Part shown: positions 11,181 through 21,951 of the stretch, piece after piece
Layout: each line of letters begins with the position of its first letter
How positions within the stretch are numbered: the first letter of the stretch is position 1
The notes under the pieces: generated by a model
Seen by the model: the letters and a program-made list of their open reading frames with translations, nothing else
Database searches by the model: none
What the model was told of the DNA's origin: nothing
NCBI RefSeq assembly: GCF_022965805.1
Contig: NC_133103.1
Location: forward strand, 31,621,635 to 31,685,634
Direction of reading: 5' to 3'
Length of the DNA: 64,000 nucleotides
Source: Primulina eburnea
Taxonomy: Eukaryota > Streptophyta > Magnoliopsida > Lamiales > Gesneriaceae
Made by a program: the position numbers and the translations under genes

Positions 11181-13447
11181 TGTGGGGACCCGGACGCTAA
11201 TTCATTCCTTAATCGTCTTTAGGAATAATTAATCAAATATAAAACAGGGTCTAAATTTTTAAATTTTTTTTTTCTTAAATTATACAGCGGGAACGTAATG
11301 TAATTAAATTCAAATTACATTTTAAACATAACATAAAATTATTGTATAATCTACAATAATCCAACTAGGTTCAATTACAAATCACTGCTGAATCCTAAGT
11401 TGCTTCAAAGCCCGGATCTCCACGCTATCTAGTCCAGCCTCGTACTCTTCTTGACCCTGATCCTATCCCACCTGTTGCCATGTACACATACAAACAAGAC
11501 AACAGCCGGATAACTCCGGTGAGATATAAATATCCCAGTATAAATCATGTATACATGCCATCATATAAACAATATAAAAGCATATATCAAAAATCATATT
11601 ATATATCAAAATCATGATATCAATCCATAACAAGAATAATCATATTCCATACATGTACCCTAATCCGGAACATAATTCAATATCCAGAATAAATTCTATT
11701 CTAAGCATGTACCAATATCAGGAACATCAAGGAACATGAACCATATTCAGGAACATAATCAACATCAATAAATATAAATCAATATAATCGTCACTCAGAC
11801 TCGTGACTCCACGTTTTAGACTAGACTCAATCCTAGCCTAGGGATCCCGGTTTCCAGATGTGGTATTCCTATATCGACCAACAGTAATAGAAAAGACTCC
11901 AGTTCTATCCACGTCGATATAACCAACATCCAGTGTCCTGACCTAACCGTCATGGACTGTGGTCCTATCACCAATATCCTGTCCTGTGACAAAGTGCAAT
12001 GGGCCAGTGACGAGTCCTCACTATCCGGCCCTTCTGTCACAAGATGAAATGTCTACGACTAAGCATATCCGCTTATGACTCAAGACATACATTGTCTATA
12101 AATCAATAGACCAAAAATATCAATCGTATTCAATTGCAAATAACAATGCAATAAAATAAAGTATGTGGTTTAGGGAAACTCGAGTCAAACCTCACTCAAG
12201 TTGTGCAATCCCAACTCAACATTAATTTATACCTTTATCTTCTCCTCAGAAGAAGAAGAAGAAGTCACGACTCTATCTCGGTCCATTCCCAATCTGGTAA
12301 TAACAATACCGAACAGATATAATATCAATAACAACTCAATTCAGAACCTGTTCTGATCAATTCAAATTAAAACACATAATCTGATCAATGTCGAATCAAG
12401 ACACCATCCAATTCATATCGACAATACTACGATATAATCGAAGTCATTACTGAATCTGATCAATATCAATTAACTGATGTTTCGACGGTATAACAATGCT
12501 GTCTCGATAACCCCGTCAATCAAAACAACACAGATATAATACCAGAACTCATAATTCATATCGATGCCAGTCATAATCTCAATAACAACACAGTTATGAT
12601 ATGAATTCTCTGTCAAATCGAATCCAAAAATCATAACAATTCCACAATCAGTCTGTTTCTCAATCTGACTTCGATTCTATGATGTCTAACATGACAAGAA
12701 CATCATATATGAGTCCTATTCACTTCTGACAATAGTCTAATTTCAAAACATGTCAAAATGTAGCAAAACTTACGTCCAGTTATAGCCTACGTTGATAGGA
12801 ACACGGTACTGAAGTCGGATTCAAAATCAAACGGGCGGATTTTGCATAATCTCAAGTAATATTCCACGGAGGAATTTCTCCAGAGTTCCCTCGATTCTTA
12901 CTTTTTCTGATAATTGTCATTTACATGTATATATATATATATATATACACGTTCACGCATGCAATGGCAAGTGGCACCCTTACATTCTTCATGACTGGCG
13001 CATATGCGCGCCCAAGCGTCGCGCATATGCGCCGAACTCTCGGCCCGGCATTTTATCCCTTCGCGCATATGCGCCGTCACTCCCGCACATATGCGCCGAA
13101 CCTTCTGTCCCTCACGCGCATGTGCGCCATTTCCGTCGCGCAAATGCGCGAGCTCTCTGGAGTTTTTCCTCGGCATTTCACCTACCTCGCGCATATGCGC
13201 GCCCTGTCCCGCGCATATGCGCGAGAGGTTTTGGACATTATGCACATGTGCGCGCTTACACGTCGCGCATGTGCCCGATGCACACCCTCGCACATATATT
13301 TCGTGTCTTGTCTCATCTTTCCTGGTCCGATCCGATCCGTCTGTAATTACCTTGATTAAATAATAAATCATTTCAGATAAATCTCAGATTACAGTAATTA
13401 TACTCAAATCATTTCAGATTACGGTAATCACTTTCTCGGGCCTTACA
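11181..13447 (-). repeat. 5' LTR of C1 (2267 bp), type II array
   Basis: Minus-strand LTR starting TGTAAGGCCC at 13447 and ending CCCCACA at 11181. In order on the minus strand: dyad array (13300-12995), GCATGC at 12962-12957, a TA run as TATA region (12948-12927), a GGAC|GTAAGTTTT donor-like site (12773), an R/U5 stem (TATATCGA/TCGATATA at 11870-11877 and 11914-11921) and the conserved ACAGGTGGG near the end. The same order is seen in the solo LTR at 58354. Confidence 0.85.
12995..13300 (-). repeat. Type II dyad array (GCGCATATGCGC) in C1 LTR
   Basis: About ten copies of the perfect palindrome GCGCATATGCGC or close variants (ATGTGC, AAATGC), spaced 20-50 bp apart by unrelated sequence. The array lies directly upstream of the TA-rich TATA region. 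Confidence 0.9.
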
Positions 13448-13845
13448 CTGAGCCTGCCCGTGGGTCGGGTTCTAACTCGCAAAAGAAAACTAACTATTCA
13501 CCATCAAGCAAAACTTTGGAGATTAGGCCTGCAAATGGGGGAGGAGGAGAGGCAAAAAAACGAGCTCATGAAGGGGTGCAAAAGAAGGTTGATGATGAAA
13601 TGCAAAAGAATCCTAATAGGATCCGTGCGGGCGATGAAGGAAAACCTTCCAAGACTTCCCGTGTTAAGCATATCTTTGTCGATGGGGTGAACCATAGGGA
13701 GAAATCTGACTCTTTCTGGGATTTAGATGATCCAGAGATTGGATGGAATAAAGGACGGAGCATTGTCGGAGATTATGACATGGTCCATCTAATGTCGCTG
13801 TCCACGGATTCATTTGCTCATTCCCTTGCCTGGAATTCGTGTCAG
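13448..13845 (+). pseudogene. Antisense ORF of E, exon 1 (5'-truncated by C1)
   Basis: The frame is open from the C1 junction (codons in phase with 13450) through SQKKTNYSPSSK and a lysine-rich stretch to AWNSCQ. It ends at a CAG|GTATTG donor. The start codon is lost to the left, removed by the C1 insertion. The strand is opposite to E pol and it lies downstream of integrase, the position of the extra antisense gene of Tat elements. Function is unknown. Confidence 0.75.
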
Positions 13846-13916
13846 GTATTGTGCTTATTATGTTAGAATCCTGCATGTTTTGTCCGCTTTAAAATTGTTT
13901 ATTATTATATTTGCAG
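13846..13916 (+). other. Intron in the E antisense ORF (71 bp)
   Basis: GT at 13846 and TTTGCAG at 13910-13916, with a T-rich tract before the acceptor. Removal joins two frames in phase (CQ|GL), and the intron itself contains a stop. That supports real splicing at some time. Confidence 0.75.
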
Positions 13917-14354
13917 GGTTTGTCGTTAGCTAGCGCTGTGCGAGTTCGGGAGGAAAGGCTGCGCAATTGTCAAGATAAGCTGCATGAGGAGGTTGCTCGA
14001 TTGAGAGAAGAGAATGTTCGTCTTACTCAAGAGAGAGAAAAGATCAATGTGGAGCTTCTACATGTAGACAAGTTAAAAGATTTTACAATCCTCGAAGAGA
14101 AGTATTATACTGAGGTCAAGACTGGTGATCAATTCCTTGACTCCGAGGAGGGCAATAATCTTTTGAAAAGGACTGAGGAGAAAGGCGTTCAGAATTTCAA
14201 AGCATCGTCAGCATTAAGAGAGGAGGTACTTGATCGTGCTATGATCATTCATAATGAGGTAGTTCTTGACTGTCGAAACCAACTAAGGAAGAAACTCGTG
14301 CCTGAAGAGATAGTGATGATGATTGAGCCCAGTGTCTCGGAGGTGGGTGGATGA
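13917..14354 (+). CDS. Antisense ORF of E, exon 2 (coiled-coil protein C-terminus)
   Basis: Encodes about 145 residues rich in E, K, L and R with heptad-like spacing (VRVREERLRNCQDKLHEE onward), predicted by eye to form a coiled coil. It ends at a TGA (14352-14354) after VSEVGG. There are no internal stops, although the neighbouring E pol has several. Such antisense coiled-coil proteins are known in Tat elements, but their role is not established. Expression is doubtful because the 5' end is cut by C1. Confidence 0.7.
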   Translation, partial: GLSLASAVRVREERLRNCQDKLHEEVARLREENVRLTQEREKINVELLHVDKLKDFTILEEKYYTEVKTGDQFLDSEEGNNLLKRTEEKGVQNFKASSALREEVLDRAMIIHNEVVLDCRNQLRKKLVPEEIVMMIEPSVSEVGG

Positions 14355-15026
14355 TCCATGTTTGATGTCCCTTCGGACAATGCTGAGATAATTGAAGCCT
14401 TGGATCTCCTCCCTACTGAGGGGGAAGCATAACATTAAGTAGCATTTATTATTACTCCTTAGATTTGTTTACTTGCATTTGTTATTTATCGTAATGTCCT
14501 TTATCGTGCTTTCACATGGATTAGATATTCGTTTCATTTGAGCCATAAGGCCGCGGTACTTTCACATTTGAAGATTTCATATATAATTTCTTTCATATTG
14601 TGCTACGTGTAGTAGTTTTGTTTGTGATGACGTAATGCTTGTTTTCAAGTGTACTTGGGAGGGGATCAATCTTCCAAGATTTTTTCTCAAGGGGAAGTCC
14701 TAAACCCCCATTAAGGATGGTGAGGTATCCCGAGACTTGTTTCATCGTTGACCTTCTCTAGAGTCGTCATGTCAGCAATCCCATGAGGTTGGCCAAACCT
14801 CTTTCTTTCACTTTTTTTCTCTTTTGGGAGCCTTCGACGACTACATGGGAAGGTTATGATATAAGCATACGTACTCGGAGTATGACACCTGAAAAAATCC
14901 CTTGCTAACATTGGAGAATAATTGATAATCTTATTGAGTACTGTAATGATGGAGATACATGGGAAAAATGATGACACATGGAACAACCAAACATAAACTA
15001 TTATTTTCTTTTTCAACTACGTCCCT
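14355..15026. other. E spacer between convergent pol and antisense ORF
   Basis: Carries the 3' flanks of two convergent genes. No ORF with recognisable homology. A purine-rich AGTGAAAGAAAG-like tract and T-runs are present, but I could not place a poly(A) site. Confidence 0.6.
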
Positions 15027-15724
15027 CTATGCATAAAACTTCTTCAGATTCGCTACATTCCACGGCCGAGGTAGTACTTTCCCATTTTGGTGTTAGAGGC
15101 GATAAATACCCATCTTGATTATCTCTACCACCTTATAGGGACCCTCCCACTTTGGGTCAAGTTTTCCGACTAAATGCAAGACTTCAGGTTTTCTCATCAC
15201 AAGGTCTCCTTCTTGGAAGGATCTTGGATTTACTCGGTCATTATAAACCCTAGCCATGCATGCCCTGTACCTTTTTGCCCGGACGGATGTTTCGTTTCGC
15301 AATTCGTCGATTAAATCCAAGGAGGCTCGAAGGGCCTGATCATTCTCAAGCTGCTTGTACTGTTTTACCCTCAATGAAGTTTCTCCTATCTCAGCGGGGG
15401 TTACAGCTTCAACACCGTAAGCTAGATTGAAAGGTGATTCCCCTGTCGATGTGCGCGGTGTAGTTCGGTACGCCCACAATGCGCTCGGCAATTCTTCCAC
15501 CCAGCTTCCTTTAGCGTTGCCGAGACGGGTCTTCAGATGCTGAAAGATAGTTCAGTTATTTAACTCTGTTTGCCCATTGGCTTGTGGGTTGCCGACCGAC
15601 GTAAATAGTTGTTTGATAGAGAGACTCAGACACCACTCCTTTAGTCTTGCTCAAGAGAACTGAGTGCCGTTGTCCGAGATCAGAGCTCGGGGAATCCCAA
15701 ACCTACACACTATGTTTTTCCACA
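15027..15724 (-). pseudogene. E integrase, C-terminal half
   Basis: Minus-strand integrase continuing from 24144 across the D insertion. Visible: LISDNGTQF (second catalytic Asp), QANGQTE (catalytic Glu region), LPSALWAYRTTPR, SPFNLAYG, then the C-terminal beta-rich segment LVGKLDPKWEGPYKV and the end LKKFYA with stop at 15029-15027. In-frame stops occur after GTQFS, after QTELNN and after GIYRL, so it is dead. The sequence resembles plant Tat/Athila integrases and lacks a chromodomain, unlike the A, N and H elements. Confidence 0.9.
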
Positions 15725-15729
15725 GAAAA
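15725..15729. repeat. TSD of element D (left, GAAAA)
   Basis: GAAAA directly precedes the D LTR start TGTAATGCCC; the matching copy is 24139-24143. Confidence 0.95.
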
Positions 15730-15819
15730 TGTAATGCCCAAAAATTGTAGAATTGATAAGACAAGATTATGAGATGTTGCATGGACAGAAAATTAGAGTT
15801 TTTGAGTACAAGAGAGACC

Positions 15820-16060
15820 GCACCCGCGCTTAGAACAGGAGTGCACCCGCGGTCATTAAAATGAAATTATGAAGGGAAGGCCGAAGCATCACCGCACCCG
15901 CGGTGCTAGAAGGACCGCACCCACGGTGCAGCTACAGTAGGGTGACCGCACCCGCGGTACGAACAAGACCGCACCCACGGTCATCGAATTTCAGAAAAAA
16001 GAAATTGGTGCCGAGAGCACTGCGCACCCGCGGTGCAAGCATGACCGTACCCGCGGTGCA
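15820..16060 (+). repeat. Type I dyad array (ACCGCACCCGCGGT) in D 5' LTR
   Basis: Eight units (some starting GTGCACCC or GCGCACCC), at irregular 20-50 bp spacing, ending about 40 bp before the TATA box. The 3' LTR copy is at 22042-22281. Confidence 0.9.
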
Positions 16061-16097
16061 ACGTGCAGCTTGAAAAATAAGCCACGTTTCCTGGTGT

Positions 16098-16115
16098 TGC
16101 ATGCAGTATATATAT
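16098..16115 (+). promoter_or_regulatory. D promoter: RY-like TGCATGCA plus TATA box
   Basis: A TGCATGCA palindrome is followed one base later by TATATATAT. The same CATGCA-then-TATA pairing occurs in H, C1, the solo LTR and the right-edge LTR, which argues that it is the LTR core promoter. Transcript start is not known. Confidence 0.7.
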
Positions 16116-17226
16116 GTAAGAATTACACGTTTTTCCCTCAGAAAATTCAGAATAGGGTCGAAGATTTTGAGAGAAAAATCCTTACGCCTTTCTAGATTTG
16201 CGATTGTGCAAGATCAGGCCGTTAGAATTTTAATCCGAACGCAGTATCGTATTCCTCTTGCTACGGGCTACACAAGGACGTAAGTTTTATTACGTTTTAA
16301 GATATTTTGAAAATACGATGTTGTCATAACTGAATATGATTCCGATATGGTATTTCTACTACCGTAGGTATTGTAGAATCGAAGTCAGATTGACGAATAG
16401 ACTGCTTATACAATTGTTATGATTTTCGAAAGATATGAATTGAGATGTAATACCAGATTTGTATTGTTCGTGATTCAAGAATAGAGAGATGATTATTATT
16501 ATGTGTTCTGGATAGATTATTCAGTATATCTATGAAATCAGATCGAAGAATTTATACCGTATGTCTGTGTTATGAATTTCAGCATCTCTTGAGTTGAATG
16601 TGATAGATATTGATATGCTAGAATTAGAATGGCGATGATATGGTGTTGAGTATGAATTCTGGTATTATACATGTGATGTTCAGATTGACGGGGTTATTCA
16701 GATTGTATTGTTATGCCGTCGAACATCAGTTGATTTAGATTGATCAGACTTGATATTGATTGAGATTCATTGTTATATCGTTGACATTGATCAGATTGTA
16801 TACCGATTTGAGTATTGATCAGAACAAGTCTGAATTGAGTTATATACTAATATTTTATTCATATGACTGTTATTGCCAGACGGGGTATGGACAGATTGGA
16901 ATACCAAACTTCTTCTTCGTCAGACCAGGAAGACAAAGGTATAATTCATGTTTTGTTTGGGGAGATACATCTTAAATGAGATCTAATTTGAGTTTCCCAA
17001 CCAAAATCACATACTAGAATGGTTATTTATATTATGATTTGTTTATAGAATTTGTATTCAAATCTTTTGAGATGTTTATGCTTTGTTTATAGATTGATAT
17101 ACATTGCATTTAAGATTGGAGAGTCTTGACAGAACAGTCAGACTTCTAGACGTTCGGTGATATCGCAGCTTAGGGGAAGATCACCTCTCCTGTTGTAGAT
17201 GTCGATACAGATCAGACCGAATCTTG

Positions 17227-17286
17227 GAATAAGACGTACAGTCACCCCGATTGGGAGGGTAGGTGATATCCATTGACGTCTTATTC
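17227..17286 (+). other. R/U5 stem-loop in D (60 nt)
   Basis: Outer arms GAATAAGACGT and ACGTCTTATTC (11 bp, perfect) enclose an inner GTCACC/GGTGA stem with a GA-rich loop. The 3' LTR copy is 23449-23508 with a full GTCACC/GGTGAC inner stem. H has the same 60-nt structure with GTTACC/GGTAAC. Confidence 0.75.
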
Positions 17287-17921
17287 ACACCGGGATCCCT
17301 AGAGTTAGAATCGAGTCGAGTCAAGACATGATTTGATTTGACTAGCATGTTTAGATAGATTGGTTCCTAGATCAGGGAATCCATTGTTATTACTTGCATG
17401 CTTATTTTATTGTGAGTTCAGAGAATTTGGTAACCATTGTCATTGCATGCTTATCTGATTTAGTTTCACAGACCATGGAACCTATTGTTATTGATTTTAT
17501 GCATGATAGTATGCTTTATGATTTATATGGCGTTCATGCATGTTTATCATGTTTTATACTGGGATATTTATATCTCACCGGAGTATCCGGCTGTTGTCTT
17601 GTTTTGTATGTGTGCATGACAATAGGTGGGACAAGATCGGGGTCAAGAAGATGATGAGAGAAGACGAGTTTAGCGTGGTGATTCCGGACTTATTGTAGAC
17701 TTGGTTTAATACTTGAAATTTAGTAGTTAAACATTAGATTAGTTTGAGTGAGTAATGTACATTATTGTACTTTTATACTGAGATGTATATTAGATTGATG
17801 CCATTACCTTCCGCACTTGTACTTTAAAAAGAAAAATTTTTAGACCCTGTTATATCTTAATTGATAATTAAATCCCAAAGATGATTAAGAAAATGATTAG
17901 CGTCCGGGTCCCCACAACAGG

Positions 17922-17933
17922 TGGTATCAGAGC
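17922..17933 (+). promoter_or_regulatory. D primer-binding site (tRNA-iMet)
   Basis: TGGTATCAGAGC, six bases inside the LTR end (CCCACA|ACAGG). Confidence 0.95.
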
Positions 17934-18234
17934 GATAGATCCTTTAGACTGAGTTAGATTGAGATAGAAGAGAATGAGCGGGGTAGATGATTTTTCTTTC
18001 CTTGCATGTGATTGCTAGCATGTGATTTATTATCGCGTTGACTTACATGTGTGCTAGCATGAGACTATGTGTTACTGCTTTGAGATACATGTTTACCTGA
18101 TTATTTGATTGAAATTGGTATTATGTATCACTGAATATGAATCATATTTGATTCTTGATCAGCAGTAAGATGATCAGAGAAAGATTAGAACAGATTTGTT
18201 GTATTGGGTTACTAATGCTTTTGGTAATCAGATA

Positions 18235-19140
18235 TACCTCCCCGAAGAATTCCAGAAAGGGGTAGTACTTCGACTGAACAGACAGATATGTCCGAAACTC
18301 AGATGGAAACACAGTTGAAGAGGTTTCAGTCGTTTCAACCGCCGATTCTGAAGGGTACTGAGACGTCAGTAGATTGTGAGAATTGGCTTGAGGACACAGA
18401 AATGTTATTTGAAGTTCTTGATTTCACAGATGATTGTAGAATCAAGTTAATTGAGGACCAGTTGCAAGAGACTGCAAGAAGATGGTGGTTACTAACCAAA
18501 GGAGCCTTAGAACAGAGTCGTTCAGTGATTACGTGGAAAATTTTCAAGTTGGAATTCTATCAAAGATTCTTCCTCGTATCGTATAGAGAGGACAGAAGTG
18601 AAGAGTTTGCAAACCTGAGACAGGGTCAGATGAGTATTGATGAGTACTTGGCACAGTTTTTCACCTTGCTACGTTTTGCCCCTCTTGTGGCTAGAAATGA
18701 TGATGCTATATCTAGTCAGTTCATTCAGGAATTGAATCCAGAGATACGTACATTGGTGAATGTGAAACGATCGATTAGTTTTGCTGATACATTGAATAGG
18801 GCCAAAAGAGCAGAAATAGTTCTGATGGGACAACAGGGATCATCGTATGATTTTCCAGCACCAAATCCACAGCAACTGTGTTCTAGAGTTGAGATTGGCA
18901 GCAGCCGTGGTAAAAATAAAGAACCATTGGAAATTCAAAAGAAACAGTTCAAGAAGTTAGGAAGTGGCTCGTCTAGCTCCAGTGGTTCCAGCCCGAGCTA
19001 TACTGGGGTATATTGCAGGACTTGTGGAGGGAGACATTCCACAGAGCAATGCCAGGGAGTTACTGGTAGATGCAATATTTGTAAACAACCGTGACACTTT
19101 GCTAGAGTCTGTCCCCAAAAAGGTTCTCGAAGATTTTAGG
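18235..19140 (+). pseudogene. D gag, start lost and zinc knuckle broken
   Basis: Gag of the same family as C1 and H. The ancestral N-terminal start (MPPRR in H) reads ATA at 18235, and one base is missing just after it. The usable frame begins at ATG 18288 (MSETQMETQ) and runs 268 codons. It contains RWWLLTKGALEQ, the FANLRQGQMSIDEYL motif, a serine-rich linker and the first half of a CCHC knuckle. TGA at 19093-19095 cuts the knuckle between its second Cys and its His; more stops follow. The protein could keep a capsid-like domain but not the RNA-binding knuckle. Gag supplied in trans is the likely need. Confidence 0.85.
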
Positions 19141-21913
19141 GAACAGAATTGTCTGAGGACAACGACTGAGGAACAGACCCAGAACACATCACATGTACTA
19201 TTTTTATGAATACATCGCATATGTATTGATATATACTAATGCATTCTTTATGATTATCTGTGACTGAGTTGCATGGAGATATACTGTATCTGTTGGGTTT
19301 GTTCGTACTGTAGTATTGATTTCCTTATTTGTTGGGAAAAATGTTGATATCAGAGATTTCTGTGAAATATTATATGTACTGCAGTAAGATAAGAATAAGA
19401 TTGAGTTAGATTGTGATATACTGTGTTATCTGATTTTGATTGCATTACTGACATTGATATGGTGATCAAGTACCGAGATATTGTAGAATTATTTCAGAGA
19501 TGGTAAGATTCAGACCGGATATGACTGACAAACGGAGATTCCCTGGTAAGGATTCTAGATTTAGAATTCCTTTGATATATTCATTGTCTATGACTCGATT
19601 ATTACAGAAAGAAGCAGATAGCATCCTTATGTATTCAGTAGATGTACTGAAATCGAGCCTAGCATTGGCAGATTTGCCATTGATGTACGAGTTGGCTGAT
19701 GTTTGCCCAGACAAGATTACGGGTTTACCTCATTTCAGAGAGATTGATTTCAGCCTTGATTTGATACCAGGTACTGTTTTGTGTTAGAATTCAGTACAGA
19801 AGGACATTGAATGTATAGAATGATACAGAGTGAATTGAAATAATTGAAAGATCAGTAGAAGAGTGTCGACTAGGAGTTACATCCGATTTAGTGTTTCTCT
19901 TTGGCATGTTTTAGTTTGTTCAGAGATATTCTGATGCTTTCATGCTCGTTGTATCTATGATATTTTGATATATTTGCAGCATCTGATTGATTGAATTGAA
20001 CATCTGAAGAATTTATTGAATATTCTGAGAACTGTGATGATTGTATACAGAGATTGTTCAGATATGAATCCGATTGAAACAGATTGTATTCAGAGTATGT
20101 GATATCTGAAATTAGTATACCAATTGATTTTGACACAGTTCAGATTGTGATCAGTGGCTGAGAATGATATCGATGTCAGAAAGATCAGAAATATCAGAAA
20201 TGTCAGAAATTTATTTTTCTCTGAGTTGGCAGATTATCTTATATGATGGTTGTTTTGTATCTGTTTGAGTATTGTTATTGTTCTAAAACAGTATTTGAGA
20301 CAGCTTATATTGTTTCAGAGCATATTATATTTGCAGATGATATATAGCAGTTGATCTGAGCGACATGAAGATATGATTGATTAATTAGAATTGCCAGAAA
20401 TTGCGGTTTTATGAGTTTACTAGATCAGTATAGATTAGCGCTATTTCAAATCTGATTTGATATTGCTATTGTTCTGAATCCGTGTTTGGTACAGATTATA
20501 GTGAACCGTTGAGAGTATATACAGTTCAAATCGAATCAGAGATGAATTCGAAAGATTGTAGCAGTTCAAAGATTTAACCAGAATGTTCAGAACTTAAATT
20601 CGATAATCAGAGTAGAGTATCGATTAGAGGGACAAATATGTGATTTGTACTGTATGAAAATGAGTATCTGGTGATGTCAAATGTTTCAGAATGGTACAGC
20701 AGAAATTGATATCGATAGTCAGAACCGAATACCAGGTAGGTATTTTTCTTTCATTTACATTATTAACTGATTTGTTTATATCAAATGGTTCGAACTTGAA
20801 ATGACGGATAGTGTCAGAAACACACAGTAGTGAATTCAGTTTTCAGTTGGTAACTGTGAATGTATGATATTCGAACAGATAGTTGTGATATAGACAGCTT
20901 AAATCAGTTATGGCAGAAATTATGCTGAAATGTTGGCAGAATTTGTACTGAAATGTCTGAGTCGCCAATAAAAGAAGATAGAAAGATAGAGATCAGAAAA
21001 TTTATTACAGAATGTGTATATTTCTGACTAGACATGGGGAGTATAATCCAATGAATTTCGTAATAAGACTATTTTAATACTTTCCAGATTGTGATATGAT
21101 ATGATTGTGATTGACATATTGTTCAATCTATATCTATTAGTTTGTACAAGATGACGTACAAACATAACCAGATGACAAAGATCGATGTCAGAGAAATGAT
21201 CAGATTGACCGGAATGTAGAAATAGAGCATATCATATCGTGATTCTCGATTGATTTTGTACTTTTGGCAGAATGTATAGCATGATTTTTCACCTATCGTC
21301 TGTAGATCGACAGATAGTTGGAGTGAACTAGCCTGATACTGGAGGATATCCAGGAACTGTAGTGCTGGATGCTAGCACTAGTTGATATGATATATTGTCG
21401 CGGTGTGAATTATTCTGCGATAATTGAATTCAGATTATCAGATGGATAGTGGGATAGTTACAGATGATATACTGTACAGTGAGTACTGCAGATTTCCTTT
21501 GTATAAGAGTAATATCTCGGAGATACTTGAGATAGGGTCTGATACGGTCAGAGATATGACAAAGAAAATGTAGCTAAATTCAGAAGAGAGTGAAGATAGC
21601 TCAGATCAGATAGACTTAATATGCCAAAGTCGGACGATGACTGTTGGTATGTGAGGCCAAAGATTTCATATATCCTTGAAGGGGATAAACAGATTTGATA
21701 ACAGCTGATGGTAATGATTTGCTATGAGCTGTAGATCGGCATATGCGGATGTTGTATAGCTAGTAATGCGAGATTGATTCTGTCAGAAGGATTTGGAGAA
21801 GTATTATAATATTATACTCAGTGAATTCTTATTCCAGACTGGAATCAGATATTTGAGTTTTGATTTAAACTCTATTATACATTTCTTCTAGTATATCTAC
21901 ATTGATTACTTAC
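19141..21913 (+). pseudogene. D decayed pol
   Basis: Only fragments are readable. A segment at about 19640-19787 reads LALADLPLMYELADV to LIPGT, matching the pre-RT segment of H at 48909. DNA-level matches to the H integrase around 21230-21380 follow. No protease, RT catalytic motif or integrase motif survives. C1 shares the same decayed sequence, so decay predates the split of the two copies. Confidence 0.8.
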
Positions 21914-21951
21914 GAGTTCGAGGACGAACTCAGATATAAGAGGGGGAGAAA
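21914..21951 (+). promoter_or_regulatory. D 3' hairpin and PPT
   Basis: GAGTTCG-AGGA-CGAACTC (21914-21931) followed by the PPT AAGAGGGGGAGAAA abutting TGTAATG. The stem differs from the GATTTCG/CGAAATC form in H by a paired change that keeps base pairing. Confidence 0.85.

Larger units (their letters stand above)
7608..13447 (-). mobile_element. Element C1: non-autonomous Ty3-type element with gag and decayed pol, partial
   Basis: The 5' LTR (11181-13447), PBS, gag relic and decayed pol of a minus-strand element are present. A1 interrupts it at 7607/7608, and the rest (3' LTR) lies left of the window. Its internal region is homologous over several kilobases to element D, but its LTR carries type II dyad units instead of type I. 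It is inserted in the antisense gene of E at 13447/13448; its TSD would be CTGAG (13448-13452), but the partner copy is out of view. Confidence 0.85.
15730..17916 (+). repeat. 5' LTR of D (2187 bp)
   Basis: Starts TGTAATGCCC, ends GGTCCCCACA. In order: type I array (15820-16060), TGCATGCA (16098-16105), TATATATAT (16107-16115), donor-like GAC|GTAAGTTTT (GTAAGT at 16280-16285), and two stem-loops in R/U5 (17161-17217 and 17227-17286). The 86-codon ORF near 17394 is spurious. Confidence 0.95.

Noticed and set aside
12995..13300. CRISPR-like appearance of short repeats with unique spacers
   Set aside because: The units are 12-14 bp dyads at irregular spacing within plant LTRs; there is no leader and no cas gene, and this is not a prokaryote.
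17394..17654. 86-codon ORF in the D LTR, also 23616-23876 and similar ORFs in the H LTRs
   Set aside because: It lies in R/U5, where RNA stems explain the conservation; the protein shows no domain, and both LTR copies keep it only because of recent common origin.
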